In this document: in pieces, positions 34,969-45,913 of the stretch
How positions within the stretch are numbered: position 1 is the stretch's first letter
How the letters are laid out: each line of letters opens with the position of its first letter
From: Gamarada debralockiae
Taxonomy: Eukaryota > Ascomycota > Leotiomycetes > Helotiales > Hyphodiscaceae
DNA: 64,000 nucleotides
Direction of reading: 5' to 3'
Assembly: GCA_002803225.1 (NCBI GenBank)
Contig: NXFV01001895.1
Span: 62,001 to 126,000 of the forward strand
The notes under the pieces: model-generated
The model's database searches: none
What the model saw: only the letters and a program-made list of their open reading frames with translations
What the model was told of the DNA's origin: nothing
Translations under genes and position numbers: made by a program

Positions 34969-35898
34969 TGGCTAAAGAGAAAGATCCGCTAGAAGATGAT
35001 TCCATCCTGCCGGTACAGATAAGCGCAATAGGGGATGCGGAGAACCCTGTTCCCGAGCCGCTTTCTCGTGGTGCTTCGGAGCCTCGTTTATACGGTTTCA
35101 GCGGGAGAGACGGCTATGCTTGCTGCGCTTGGATCTGCTGCCGCTTTTCTTTCTCCTTTCACTGCGAATGTTTACGTGAGTGCTTCCTCCATTTGAACCT
35201 CTTTCTTTAGATGGCCAAGAGCTTTCCACTTCGGCGGCTTCTACACAATATCGCAGCCCTCCCATCAAATTTCACTCGCATCTACAACTTCAACTCCCTG
35301 CAAATAGGGCTGTGCTATATTCCCTTCGGTTTTGGATCCATGACAGCAACCATCCTTACGGCAAAGCCGTCGACTGGAATTTCCGCCGGCACGCATGCCG
35401 TCTCAATTTCCCCATCGCCAATTTAGACAATCCGGCATCAGAACTTTCCCCGTGGAGCGCGCACGTCTTGAAATCACTTGTCCCCTCATTGTCCTCGGCA
35501 CCTTGTCCATCATAGCATACGGATGGGTTTGGCACTCTACTAGGCATTTGGCTAGACAGTTAGTGCTGTTGTATTTTCTGGCATTTAGTATCTCAGGGAG
35601 TTTTAGTAGTCTGAGTACGCTGATGGTGGATTTGTATCCGAAGGCGCTAGGGACGGCAACTACGGCGAATAACCTTGTGCAGTGCTGGGTTGGGGCTGCG
35701 GCTGTGGCAGGGGTGGGACCGCTGTTGAATCATGTTGGGACGGGGTGGATGGTGGTGCTTGCTGCGGGGTTTGGGTGGGGTGCAGTCCGTTGCTTTGGGT
35801 TGTTTGGAGGTAGGGTCCGGGACGGAGGGAGGAGAAGAGGAGGAGGGATGAGAGGAGGAGGAAGGAAGGGATTGAGAAGGCTACTACGGGGTAGGTAG
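34969..35898 (+). pseudogene. MFS drug transporter remnant (DHA1-like)
   Basis: Pieces of a twelve-helix major facilitator protein in three frames. A cytosolic N-terminus (MAKEKDPLEDDSILPVQISA) is followed, after a frame change near 35105, by helix 1 (ETAMLAALGSAAAFLSPFTA). Then the sequence jumps to what should be the helix 7-8 region (YNFNSLQIGLCYIPFGFGSM), so helices 2-6 are missing. A further one-base loss near 35360 moves VDWNFRRHA into another frame, and a third frame carries ARLEITCPLIVLGTLSIIAY and FSSLSTLMVDLYPKALGTAT. The layout (FGFGSMTATILT then DWNFRR) resembles the Qdr/DHA1 drug:H+ antiporter group. It cannot encode a working transporter. Confidence 0.8.
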
Positions 35899-36129
35899 TA
35901 TAGAGCAAGCAGACGGGGTGTAGGAGCTACGAGCGGAAAGAAAGTATTAAATGATGTACTCTGTAGTGTGTGCTGTGTAATTTATGATGTATAATTCATA
36001 ATTTGTCTGTCAATAAAGTTGGAGGAACAGATATCTGGTGAAGTATGCAAGTATGGATGAGGCGGTATTGCAGTGGAAGGTATAAGTGAGACCAGAGGTC
36101 CTGTATTTAATGAAACAAATATATAACTG
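35899..36129. other. Short intergenic spacer
   Basis: Convergent spacer after the MFS remnant; no feature seen. Confidence 0.4.
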
Positions 36130-37699
36130 CTACCTATAGTTGTAAGATCCATCCGGGCCAACGCTATAGTGTGATTGCCAAGCTTTCTTTTTCTCCCGCT
36201 CGTGAGTTTCTTTCATCGTCTCGCAGTCCTTTGTCTTCTCTTTTCCACATCCCGGTTTTCCCTGATCTGTAGGAAGCGCAGGTAACTCCCTCGTCGCCAG
36301 TATCGCCTTCCCGGCAACCTTAATGCTTGAATATTCCCCAGCTCTTGACTCCACACTCGTCGCCGGCTTTTTAGGGACTGTCAGTCCCAGACTGTTCGTG
36401 GGCTTTTTAGGAGCTGGCACTTCCCCACTCCCACTCTCCACCTGAATCCTTTCACTCCTAACAACAACATTCACAACCTTCTTAATACTCCCCAATTCCC
36501 CCTCCAATTCAAATCGTACCCTCTTCCCCTCGCCCTCTAATTCCTCCCTCCGCTCCCCCTCCAACTCCACAGCCGCCTTTTCGGCATCCAATTCTATTGC
36601 TCTCGAGCGCCTGATTGCGCTTGGAATTGGCATGCGATCCCACCACGTCTTCTCATGCTTCATTCCCAATTTCTCACAATGAATTTTCCCAAGATGCGGA
36701 TGATGCGTCCGCCTGTACCGACTATAAATATAAAACAACACGCACACAGCAGTCAAACTGATGCCAGAGATGATCAGGGGGTATACCATAGCTGGGAGCA
36801 TCTTCGACGTCGTCGAGGCTGCTGCACTTGACGTTGAAGCCGCAGGCGACGTACTTGTCGGCGAGGATCCTAGAGGCGTGTTTGTACTTGTCGCTGTGAT
36901 TTTCGGTCCCAAGCCTGCTGAAGTCGCAGTCATCTTATAACTCGCCGTCAAAGTCGACTCCGCATACGCCGATCCCACAGGCGGACTCGTGACAAGTGGT
37001 GCCGCAATCCCCAGACCAGCCGACACAGTAGCATAAGCAGGAAGACCCGTCGACAACGCTTTGAGCTCCGGCGGATCGCAGGACACGCCTGTAGGCTCTC
37101 CACATGTAACGAGCAGACTAGGCGCACTTGCAAGACCGGTGTACAGCGCGCTAGCAGTGTAGGCGTCGAGGGATTGCGTGCCGGTCATGTTCATTAATGT
37201 GAAGCGTGTGCTGTAGTAGGTTACATAGATACTGGTGTTCGTTTTGAGTGTCCCGCGGATACCTAGGAAACTGTGAGGTGTTAGAGAGATGAAGATTGGG
37301 AGGTGTCGATGGAGAGGACAAGGAAGGAAGGAGCGTACTAGGCATTTGAAGCGTTGGGTCCGACAGCTGGTGGGAAAATGATGCAGTTGGAGACGGTGGA
37401 GGGGTTGGTGCCGTTGAGGTACCACGAATATAGATTCATCTTGAAGAACTCAAAGTTAGGAGGACATAGCTTGCTCTCGTTATTGAACTCACTGGAGATG
37501 TGTTATTCCCGGAATAAAGTAGTAAGTTAAGGTCTGTCATTTGGCTGAAGTATGGCGCGGTAAAAGACTCGTGCACTGTAACAATAAATGGCACTCCGCC
37601 CATGATCACTTCTTCACTTGTAGGTTGAGAGAAATACACTTGTGCTAATGAAGAATGACATTGTAATAGAAGACTAAGCAGAAGAATCAATAACCGCAT
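36130..37699 (-). CDS. Secreted Ser/Thr-rich single-pass membrane protein
   Basis: Exons 37699-37493, 37439-37339 and 37270-36130 join to 482 aa. The N-terminus MRLLILLLSLLLQCHSSLAQ is a clear signal peptide. The ectodomain starts VYFSQPTSEEVIMGGVPFIV, loosely like the Kre9/Knh1 N-terminal module of fungal wall proteins, has several N-glycosylation sites (for example NNTS, NGTN, NTSI) and then a Ser/Thr/Pro-rich stalk (TSTNTPLGSSPTSTSPAAST). One membrane helix follows (MVYPLIISGISLTAVCVLFYIY), with a long charged cytosolic tail of about 180 residues. This is the architecture of wall sensors, but no WSC domain is present; the function is unknown and the Kre9/Knh1 link is weak. Confidence 0.8.
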
Positions 37700-38306
37700 G
37701 TTGAACTGGTGATTAGGAGTTAACGGAGGGAAGTTGGATCAAATATCAAGAATCCCAAAAACAACCCGCGAAGAGCATCCCACCAACTTTATCACAGATA
37801 AGATCAAAGGAACGCAGTGTGAACTGTGATGAACGAAGAAACTCATGCGGAACAACCCCATGCTGACCCCCCGCTCTGGGATATTTCACCAACTCGGCTC
37901 CCAAACCAAAGCTCGCTTCCTGGTTAGAAGATTTGCTGTGCCTCTCCCGCCACGAGGGGCATCAGCGGTTTGACAAGGCTGTGAAATACGCACAGACGGA
38001 ACCCGTGTATCACAACCTAATGACAGGCTTGACTGCTTGACATGAAGCATTTTGATGTTCCATGATGGTCGGAATCGTCTAGAGATGTAAAATAATAGGC
38101 TAAGGGTACGCATATCATTGGCCCAATTGACAGCCATAGCAAAAAGATTCAGGATTCTCATCCTTACCTTTAGACGAGTCCCCCGTGGCTGCGCCGAGAC
38201 TCTCTTTGCTCCTCGAATCTGCCCTGCGAACAAACTTGTCAACCTGGGCTTGCAAGACGTTGAACTCTGAACGATCAGTGTAACTGATAAGACGCCCTTC
38301 AATTTC
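37700..38306. other. Intergenic, nothing recognised
   Basis: Upstream of the Ser/Thr-rich membrane protein and downstream of the dehydrogenase pseudogene. The open frame over 37886-38365 is mostly in a wrong frame of the pseudogene end and beyond it. Confidence 0.4.
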
Positions 38307-40031
38307 CTACAGATAGGAACTCGTAGGTCTGAGCGGAAGCCCAGCTCTCTTGTAGGCAGAATCAATCATAACCATCTGACTGATCGAATCCTCGCCGTCC
38401 ATCCAAACACCGCTCCCCTCTCGCCCCTTTGTTCACGAACTGTTCAAGTTGATGCCTGTACGTCGTCCAAGATTCCTCTCCAGTCTTGGTCGGGTCGCTT
38501 TGACTCGGGAATCCATACCGCTTCTTATGAGAAATATCTTCCCAAGTCTTAAGTACCTTCTTATCGTTGGTGTTTCGTATTGTGTGTGATTCAGTGATAT
38601 CGATTCGATGCCAAACCGTTGGTGCCATCATATTCCAGATTTGTAACAGTCTTGACCATCACATGTTCCTGCCCACTGCTCAAGCTCTCGTCTTTTACAG
38701 CAACCTCATGATGCACAACTTTGCACATAGGTATTCGCAACATAGGCCAGTTACTAGTAAGCCTGCAGAATCTCGGAGTCAGTATTGCCTGATCAAGGAG
38801 AATTTTGGAGTTGTGGCAATGTCTCATGAGCGGTTTGCTCTCAACTCCCAAGACATATCTAGAGAGTTAAATGCTCATGAGACAGTTGAAGTAGGAAAAG
38901 ATGCTCCGAGAATTAGAGGTACATACCAAGGTAAAGGCCAGCCTCCTATTGTAGCAAAATCCGCCTCGAGGTCCTCAATTGCGCCATTTGGGAACCGCCA
39001 TTTAACTTTAAACGCATGGTCGCATTTCTGATGGTAGCCTTCTGGCATCAGCCTCGGAATGGCTTCAATGCACCCCTCTGGCTCAGTTTGAAACATCTGT
39101 CGCAGAGCAAGGACATTATATGTTCCTAGATCCATCAACGCCCCCCAGCTAAGCTGTATATGAATCGTATATCATCGTTCGGAAACATGCCTTTATACAA
39201 AAGCATTGACGATTGCGCGGACGCGATATTCGGAGGGTCGAGGAGGGAGAGGAAGTACTACCACGTTGGGTGGAAACGGATGTGGAAAGCTTCGAGGAGG
39301 ACGGGAGCATTAGGCTGCTTGAGGAGCTCGTGACGGAACAAGGACGCTGCTTCGGTCGCATTTGAGACCGAGGGCTTCTCCAGGAGGACATGCTTGCCAG
39401 CTTTAAGTGATTTGATAGCCCATTCGTAGTGCAGACCGTCGGGGAGAGGTATGTATATCGCGTTGATCGCAAGGTCATCGATCAAGTCTAGAAGACGAGA
39501 AGTCAGCGCACATAGCCAACCGAGTCGTTATAAATTGCTCTCGCTGCAGTGGAACTGACCTTGATATGATTTATGCACAATCGGTATGCCATGCTTCTTT
39601 GCATAAGCCTGAGCTCTCTCTTCGTCGCGCGCCGCGACAGCCGCGATGATGACTTCTGGGTGCGATTTTGCCGGGACGATGATTGTTCTTGACCTGCAGA
39701 TTCAGTCAGAACGAGGACCATAGCTTCTAGTCTTCGCAGCTGTGTGCTCACGCGATAGTTGATGCTCCAAGGAGGCCAATTTTCAGCGCGTCTTGAACCT
39801 TTGCCGGCTGGGGCTGGTTGAAGACGCCCAGTTGCGACGCACAAACTGTATGAACGAAGACATTGTTGCTGGAAACGAAATCAATTGGGAGGCAGAAGTG
39901 TTTACGATGAGAGAAAACGAAAGGTAAAAGGAAAGTCTTGCTTACGATAGTAAGATCTTACCATCAATGAATCGAACGGCCTTGCAGGGTGCAACAGCTG
40001 CGTCAATGTGAGGCTTGCTCTCAGACCACAT
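38307..40031 (-). pseudogene. Gfo/Idh/MocA-family NAD(P)-dependent dehydrogenase, inactivated
   Basis: Remains of an oxidoreductase like fungal D-xylose/dihydrodiol dehydrogenases. A possible start is ATG 40031. The Rossmann part reads KIGLLGASTIA, then HPEVIIAAVAARD and INAIYIPLPDGLHYEWAIKS with the catalytic-type EKP in HVLLEKPSVSNA. Damage: codon after RFHPTW is TAG (39255-39257) where Gln is expected, followed in the same frame by more coding-like residues (YFLSLLDPPNIASAQSSMLL); one G is missing in the run before TTGATGGATCTAGG near 39142; further frame changes occur near 38600-38850 and near 38425. The C-terminus SAYKRAGLPLRPTSSYL ends at a stop at 38307. Ancestral introns are still visible. 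Confidence 0.85.
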
Positions 40032-40367
40032 TTGATTTTGCTACAATGTGAGCTCCACGAAGTATCCAGAGCTAGAGCATAAGAAAGAAACATCAAACAC
40101 TTCTCTATTAAACTGCTTTGGTATTTTAAAATAGCTGGCCTGACCACGTTTATTTTCCCTGTCACGTTTTCTCATTCTCTTTGGTCACTGGCCCTAAGAA
40201 TCAGGCACAGCACGTATAAAAATCTCGCAGAATCAAGGTTTACTCCATCTGATGTCTTTCTGAAAATTACAATTATTATTTCTCGTGGTATCAATCGTGT
40301 AATGCAAAACGAACTATCCCAGAACTTGCCCACTACCCCTCGACTGTCCAATGCACCCTATACACAC
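40032..40367. other. Intergenic, nothing recognised
   Basis: Between the pseudogene start and the 3' end of the Git1-like permease. AT-rich near 40260; probably the permease 3' UTR. Confidence 0.4.
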
Positions 40368-42374
40368 TCATTTGACAATCTGCTCGGGCTCCTTCTCCTC
40401 CGGAGTGTCCGGAATGTGCAGACCTGCCTCTCCTCTGCTTTCGACCGTCTCTCCCTTCATTAACCCAAGCTGGTTGGTATCCCATCCTTTGCTCTCCAAG
40501 TACTCTCTGAACTTAATGTCCTCTGTAGTGATTGTGTCCTGGCCAATGTGTGGCAGACACAAGGCCAAGAAGCACGTGAGCAGGCAGAAAGAACTCGATA
40601 CGTAGAAAGGGTACTGAGCGGAGGCGGCGGCATTCTTTCCTCCAGCTGCCTCGATATATGGGAAGATATAAGTGCCGACTTTGAAGATTTCGGAGTTAGC
40701 AGTGGCTCGATCAGGGAGGGAGTCTGGCGAGGCTTTATGAGTTCCGAGATATGTCTTTTACTTTACAGACATCCTCTTTGAGGCGGAATTTGCTTATAAA
40801 GCTGGCGATTTTGGACAAAAGAGGAAATGGATTGCTCCGGGAAATACATACCGAAAGCACCGATCTTTCCCATAGCCGCAGCAACAGCGTAGTACTGCCC
40901 TCGAACACCTGTAGCGCACGTCTTGGAGGCAAGGAGACCAATATTGTCACCAGGTCCAACTTCTCCGAGGGATAAGAAGATGCCGTAGACGACGGCGAAG
41001 CCAGCAACGTTCTCAGGTTTGGCCAAGGTATTGTAAAGGCCTGCCATCAGGAAACCGACAATTCCTTGGACGAACTAAAACATCATTTAGAACTATTCGA
41101 TTCATAATGGGGATGATACGTACCACGGCACTGGCAAGAGCATATCGAGGACCAAGCCAATCGGAGTAGACCGAGCCGAGCATTGCGCCCGGAACGTAGA
41201 AGAGGTTGATGACAGTGTTCCAGCCGAAGACCTGGGTGAGCGGTGCGTCGCTGCCGTAGATGTTGGCGAGGATGGAAGAAGAAAAGATGCCGAAGGAGTA
41301 AGTGGAGAACTGTAGCAAAGATGGATTAGCTGAGTTTCACCAAGTGTTGCAGCTTCGAAAGTCTTACATCGTAGAGGAACCAAATCGCAGAGACGAGAAA
41401 TCTAGTGATTTAATCAGTCATCGCTCATCCTCAACACGCTCGGGACTTACAGTCTGAGCCAGTAGTAGCGGAGAACGAGCAAGTAAGGAATCTTGACATA
41501 TTTCATGCTCTCTCTAGAATTGCGGTCAGCCATGTTCAGTAGTTGGCGGGCTCAACATCTCCTACCTCTTGAATTCTTCTGGCTCCTGAAGCTTGAGACG
41601 GAAATACAAGAGAAGCACCGGGGGAATGACACCAAGTCCTAATGAAATCCTCCAGGCGGCGCGGAGGTGATCTGAAGTGCAGATCACGACCATCAAGTAT
41701 GGAACGAAGGCACCAATAACGAAGCCCCAATCGATCATGACGTTAGTAAACAAGATGAACCAACGGTTTCGTGTTCCACTCTTCAATTCGCCTGTAGCTT
41801 CAGAGCATGCTACAGATCCAGCTGGGTATTCACCTGCACCATGGTTAGCAGATGACAAGACAAAGGAGAGACTTGGCATTTACCTCCAATTCCAATGCCG
41901 ACAAGAAATCGATAGGCGGTGAGAGCTGCGAATAATCCTTGTGTGCTCCCTCCAGCACCGTATGAACCAGCCCCAAGAGCTGCGAAGACTATGAGGAGGA
42001 CCGTGGAAACGAGCAAGGAGTTCTTGCGCGACCACTTGTCACTGGTGTAACCGAAGAGAAGTTGACCGAAGACCGTACCAGCAAAGGTAATCGCGGAGAC
42101 GTTCTTTTTGGCATTGGAACCCGTGTACGCTTTTCCGTAGATTGTACTAAGCATGGTTGAGACGGAACCAATGACCTGGAACATGTCAGTACATACTTGG
42201 CAATATCTCGAAGTAACTGACGTTGTTGATGTAACCATCCGAGAAGAGTCCAGAGCCACACGCAAGTACTGGCCACATGCGCTCCCATTTACTCTTGGGG
42301 ATTTCTGCCAATGGATCTCCATATCCACTCTGTTCGTCCACGTCAGGGGTAACCTCTTTGTTTTTGCCAAACAT
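40368..42374 (-). CDS. MFS glycerophosphodiester permease, Git1-like
   Basis: Plasma-membrane H+ symporter family for glycerophosphoinositol/glycerophosphocholine-type substrates. Eight exons: 42374-42222, 42175-41884, 41833-41566, 41513-41451, 41401-41368, 41309-41124, 41074-40852 and 40678-40368, giving 509 aa with all phases closed. Diagnostic sequences: [18 protein letters not shown] at helix 1, [20 protein letters not shown] (the MFS loop 2-3 signature), [19 protein letters not shown], and [20 protein letters not shown]. Exon 5 is only 34 bp. The last intron is 173 bp against 46-58 bp for the others. Related phosphate permeases share the fold, so the exact substrate is inferred from similarity. 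Confidence 0.88.
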
Positions 42375-44426
42375 ATTGGATGGGGTTGAAAGACTTTGGT
42401 GTAGGAGGTAGGCGGGGTAAAGTATTAGGGAGAGGTAGGTGGAGGCGGGCCTGCAAGAAAGAAGCTGCTGAAGGATGGGGAGGAATACAAGGTTTTAAGT
42501 GCTGCGGGAGCTGGCTGAAGTTGAAAAGTTTCTGGAATGCCACGGGTACCATCGCGGAAATTGACTTTAGCTCCAGTCCGAGGCAGGCTCGAAGCAGGGT
42601 CTGGTCAAGATCGAGGGCTTCTTAGTTGAATCTAGTACCGCCGCCATATCCATTTGGAAGGCGCTACTGCAGTGAACATGCACATCAAAAGCTTCAAGAA
42701 CAGATGGGATTGGAAGTGGAGCGTATCCTCTCGGATAAGCTACTGTATCCATCGTCAGTCCCCATTTTACGGGCAACCCCAGTTCGTTCCCGCCTCACTT
42801 ATACGGACTCCCAGATTTTTTGCTCGGCTTCAAGTCAAATATTTTCTTCAAGTTGCTGGCATTGTCAGATGTTTCTTTTCTCTGTTCGGCAGGTGGGACT
42901 TACGTTGATACATGCATTGATCTCCCCAGGTTCAAAGCTTTGCAAGCCCCAGTTTGACGCCCTCAAACTTTCACTCCACCCGCGTGTGGTCGTGACGACA
43001 CCAGACAAGGTAAGTACATATATCCATGTGCGGTGTAACCAATCAGCTGAATGCAACTTCTGAATTTCCGAACCTTCAAGTGCGGATGTTTCATGGATGG
43101 CGGGCAACTACCGTTGCGGTACTGCTCAGCTTTAAGCTGGCTTGCCGTGGTTAATTTATTTCCTTGCCTCGACATTGGCAGTCGTTCATGTTCACGTGCT
43201 CAAGTCATAAAACCCATGAATTACACAGAGAAAACCCTGAGCCATGTGACAGATCATCAGTTTAGACTCAAGATGATTTCAGCCATATCAGCGACGCCAT
43301 CGCCAAGCTCTACAGGGCTCGACGCCTCAATTCGTCAAGTTTCTTGCTTCGGGCCCACCCATGTTGAAGGCGCCATTCCCTGCCAAATCTGCTTTGATGG
43401 CTCCACTTCAAAAGGCTTGTTTGCAGGTGTTGGCGAATGACAGGTGGCTGTGGCTGCAAATCATTTTTTCGCGAAAAGAACGCCAATCTGGGGTGTGGAT
43501 CAAGGTCCCTTGAAGTCGCATTTCGGTGATTCCGGTGCTTGTCCCTTAACGTTCGGGATCGTGGGTGACCTCCTAGATGACATCGTGAAACATGAAGACG
43601 GCGTCCTGAAAGCGCCTCTGATTTACTGCAGAAGTCGCCGATATCCTTAGTGCATTTTGTTGTAACGTGGCTGCCGTGCCGTACTTCCAAAAGAGGAGGT
43701 GCCAAGCATTCGCCAATGTAATCAAATGCAATGAGCATGTGCGTGATGCATGTCTCAACATTTCCATGTCATCTCGGACGTACCGCCTCACAACGTTACC
43801 AAAGTGGAAGGACCGTTTCGTTTCCTTACCGTATTTATCTCGTTTGGAATTGTGGACTGAGGGCAAGGTCCTGGCCAATTTCCTTAGCAAATCATCAGTA
43901 GGCCTTTCTTCCCTGCCCGTCCAAACGCCAAGATGGAGCACGTGCTCGTCGTACCTTCCAAATGAAGCTCCACGTCAGCGTCGCTGGAATCCCAAAAGTC
44001 AGTTCGGAGTTTTATGATACGATGCAAAGGAGATCCTAGATCCACGCTACGAATGCTGAAAGTTCAGATCTTGTGCGCAATCGTACGTGGTGCATTAAGT
44101 AATGCAGGGTCTGGGCTTGGCAAAGTTACTTTACAGTTCATCAGCCTCGTCACGGATCTGCGCTCTAGAATCTTGTGAACACTTTAACATAATAATTGTA
44201 TCAGATGATCTTCTAGCCTCTCTATGCTTCGTTGTAAAGAGCTTGGAAGTCTAGCATTTCGATCCAAGTGGCACATCGATCTGAAGCGAACGAACAAGTA
44301 TCAACTCCCTAGCACAGCTGGGTACTTGCAAGTCTGATTGCACCTTTGAGGTCGTCAATACCGATCACTCGGGGAGCAATGATTTCCCACTAAAAGTATT
44401 CGTATGCTATTGTGGAGAGAAAAAAG
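42375..44426. other. Long intergenic region, no gene supported
   Basis: Upstream of the Git1-like permease. Overlapping short frames on both strands (for example 43310-43941 minus) show no domain, no consistent splice signals and no family I know. It could be decayed sequence, but I cannot identify a source. Confidence 0.4.
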
Positions 44427-44459
<33 letters not shown>

Positions 44460-44461
44460 TG
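44427..44461. repeat. Compound CT/GT microsatellite
   Basis: A run of CT dinucleotides (44427-44442) passes directly into a run of GT dinucleotides (44443-44461). It lies in non-coding DNA 3' of the PEBP-family gene. Confidence 0.9.
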
Positions 44462-44778
44462 GAGACAAGTCAAGCTCCAGCCGCCTTCACCCAGACCGGC
44501 TTCTAATCGCAAGACTGCTTCCAGCAGATTCAACCTACCCAGTTTGTTTATGTGCAGTGTCAGAGACTAGCTCAAAGCACTTCAAACCGAATGCCGAATC
44601 CGATATCTGTCGAGTCAGAGCCCAGAGATTTGAACCTGTTCACGGAAAGCATTAGTTATGAAAGCTATCAGGTTTCGGATAAGCTTTGATGATGGTACTG
44701 ACTCCCTCAGTAGCACCGTTAACTATAGCCTTGTGGTGGATCTAGCGTTCATGACTGGACACCGCATCCAACCTCCAT

Positions 44779-45411
44779 TCACTTCCTCTCAGCAATCCCA
44801 ATCCACTCCCCCCACCCAAGTACCTTCCCTTCACACTCCCTCCCCAACTCCTCCTTACCCGGCACCTTGGTCATCTTCCCCTTATCCAACCCCTCCTTCA
44901 ACGCAACCACAAAGTAAAAATACCTATGCTCGCCGTGGCCTTTCAGTGGTTTCGGCCCACTGTATACCGTCCCCCTCAGATTCTTCGCATACCTGAATCC
45001 CCCTTTCAACTCATTGCCCTGCCCCACTCTCTCCAAATCCGTCTGCTTAATTGAGGTTTTGGATGCAGGGATGGAGTAGTATGCTGCATGTAGGATTGGT
45101 GTTGGGAGAGGCGCGTCGGCATCTTGGACTATGATGAGATATTCTGCTACGGAGGAAGCGGGGATGGAGGAGGGTAGAGTCCAGATTAGGGTAGGGATCA
45201 GGTCCGCCCCGTCTTGGGTGTGGTCCTTGTCGAGGCGTGAGCCTGAGGGGCCGCAGTCGAGTGATGAGATTGCTATCGTGGGTTCAGGGAAGGAGCTGAA
45301 TGCGGGGGTTTGGGAGGCTTTGATGAAAAGTTTTGAGTCGTGGTTCTTGACGTTTTTGGTTAGATAGGAAAATGTGCGCTCGATGTACTCCATCTTGATG
45401 TCACTTCTCAA
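44779..45411 (-). CDS. Phosphatidylethanolamine-binding protein (PEBP) family
   Basis: Intronless 210-aa frame. The two conserved PEBP regions are visible: VAEYLIIVQDADAPLPTPIL (CR1, DADAP in place of the usual DPDAP) and a downstream GEHRYFYFVVAL (CR2, GxHRYxF). LIPTLIWTLP precedes CR1 as in the family. Members bind small anionic ligands or lipids, or act as kinase or protease inhibitors; the specific role here is unknown. The start could be MRSDIKMEYI (45411) or the second Met (MEYIERTFSY, 45393); the latter resembles intracellular relatives. No signal peptide is evident. Confidence 0.85.
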   Translation of the reverse strand: MRSDIKMEYIERTFSYLTKNVKNHDSKLFIKASQTPAFSSFPEPTIAISSLDCGPSGSRLDKDHTQDGADLIPTLIWTLPSSIPASSVAEYLIIVQDADAPLPTPILHAAYYSIPASKTSIKQTDLERVGQGNELKGGFRYAKNLRGTVYSGPKPLKGHGEHRYFYFVVALKEGLDKGKMTKVPGKEELGRECEGKVLGWGEWIGIAERK

Positions 45412-45913
45412 TGTGTAGCAATTGGCGACGAAGGGAGATGGAGGACTTCGACGGCGTAGCGAACGAGCGAGTAAATAGTCTTGAATTTGGATCAGTAAAC
45501 AAGCGTGGCAAGTGCCATTTTATATCACACGGTCAAAGATGCGTCTTGTCGGTCAACGGTCTCTTTATTCCATGTCAGCCTAGTAATCGTAAATGATCAG
45601 CCAGGTCAATAAATCCGACGTAAACGAAAATCCAGGAGCTCGTTCGGTGCCGATGGCGGCTTGAATCGCGATTGGTTGGCTGACAGCTGTCAGGTGATTT
45701 CTCATAGGATCAATAAGAGACTCAGAAGTATCAAAAGCTCTGCACATTGAATTTTTAATAAATAAAGGCAGGAATAGTAGAAATGTGGAACACATACATT
45801 AACATTTATTTCTTGGTACATATCTCTTGATTCCGGGTATTCTTCAAGAAGCCATCGACGCCATCCTTCCAAATACCCACTCCCAAGAGCCCATAACCAC
45901 ACCGTACAAAGCA
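45412..45913. other. Intergenic, nothing recognised
   Basis: Lies between the start of the PEBP-family gene and the stop of NSE2; it should contain the PEBP promoter and the NSE2 3' UTR. Confidence 0.4.

Noticed and set aside
39140..39256. Possible intron removing the stop in the dehydrogenase pseudogene
   Set aside because: A GTAGTA...CTTAG intron would keep the frame, but it would delete sequence that still encodes residues expected in the family (LSLLDPPN through IRF.Y.LAGG), so a nonsense mutation plus frameshift is the better explanation.
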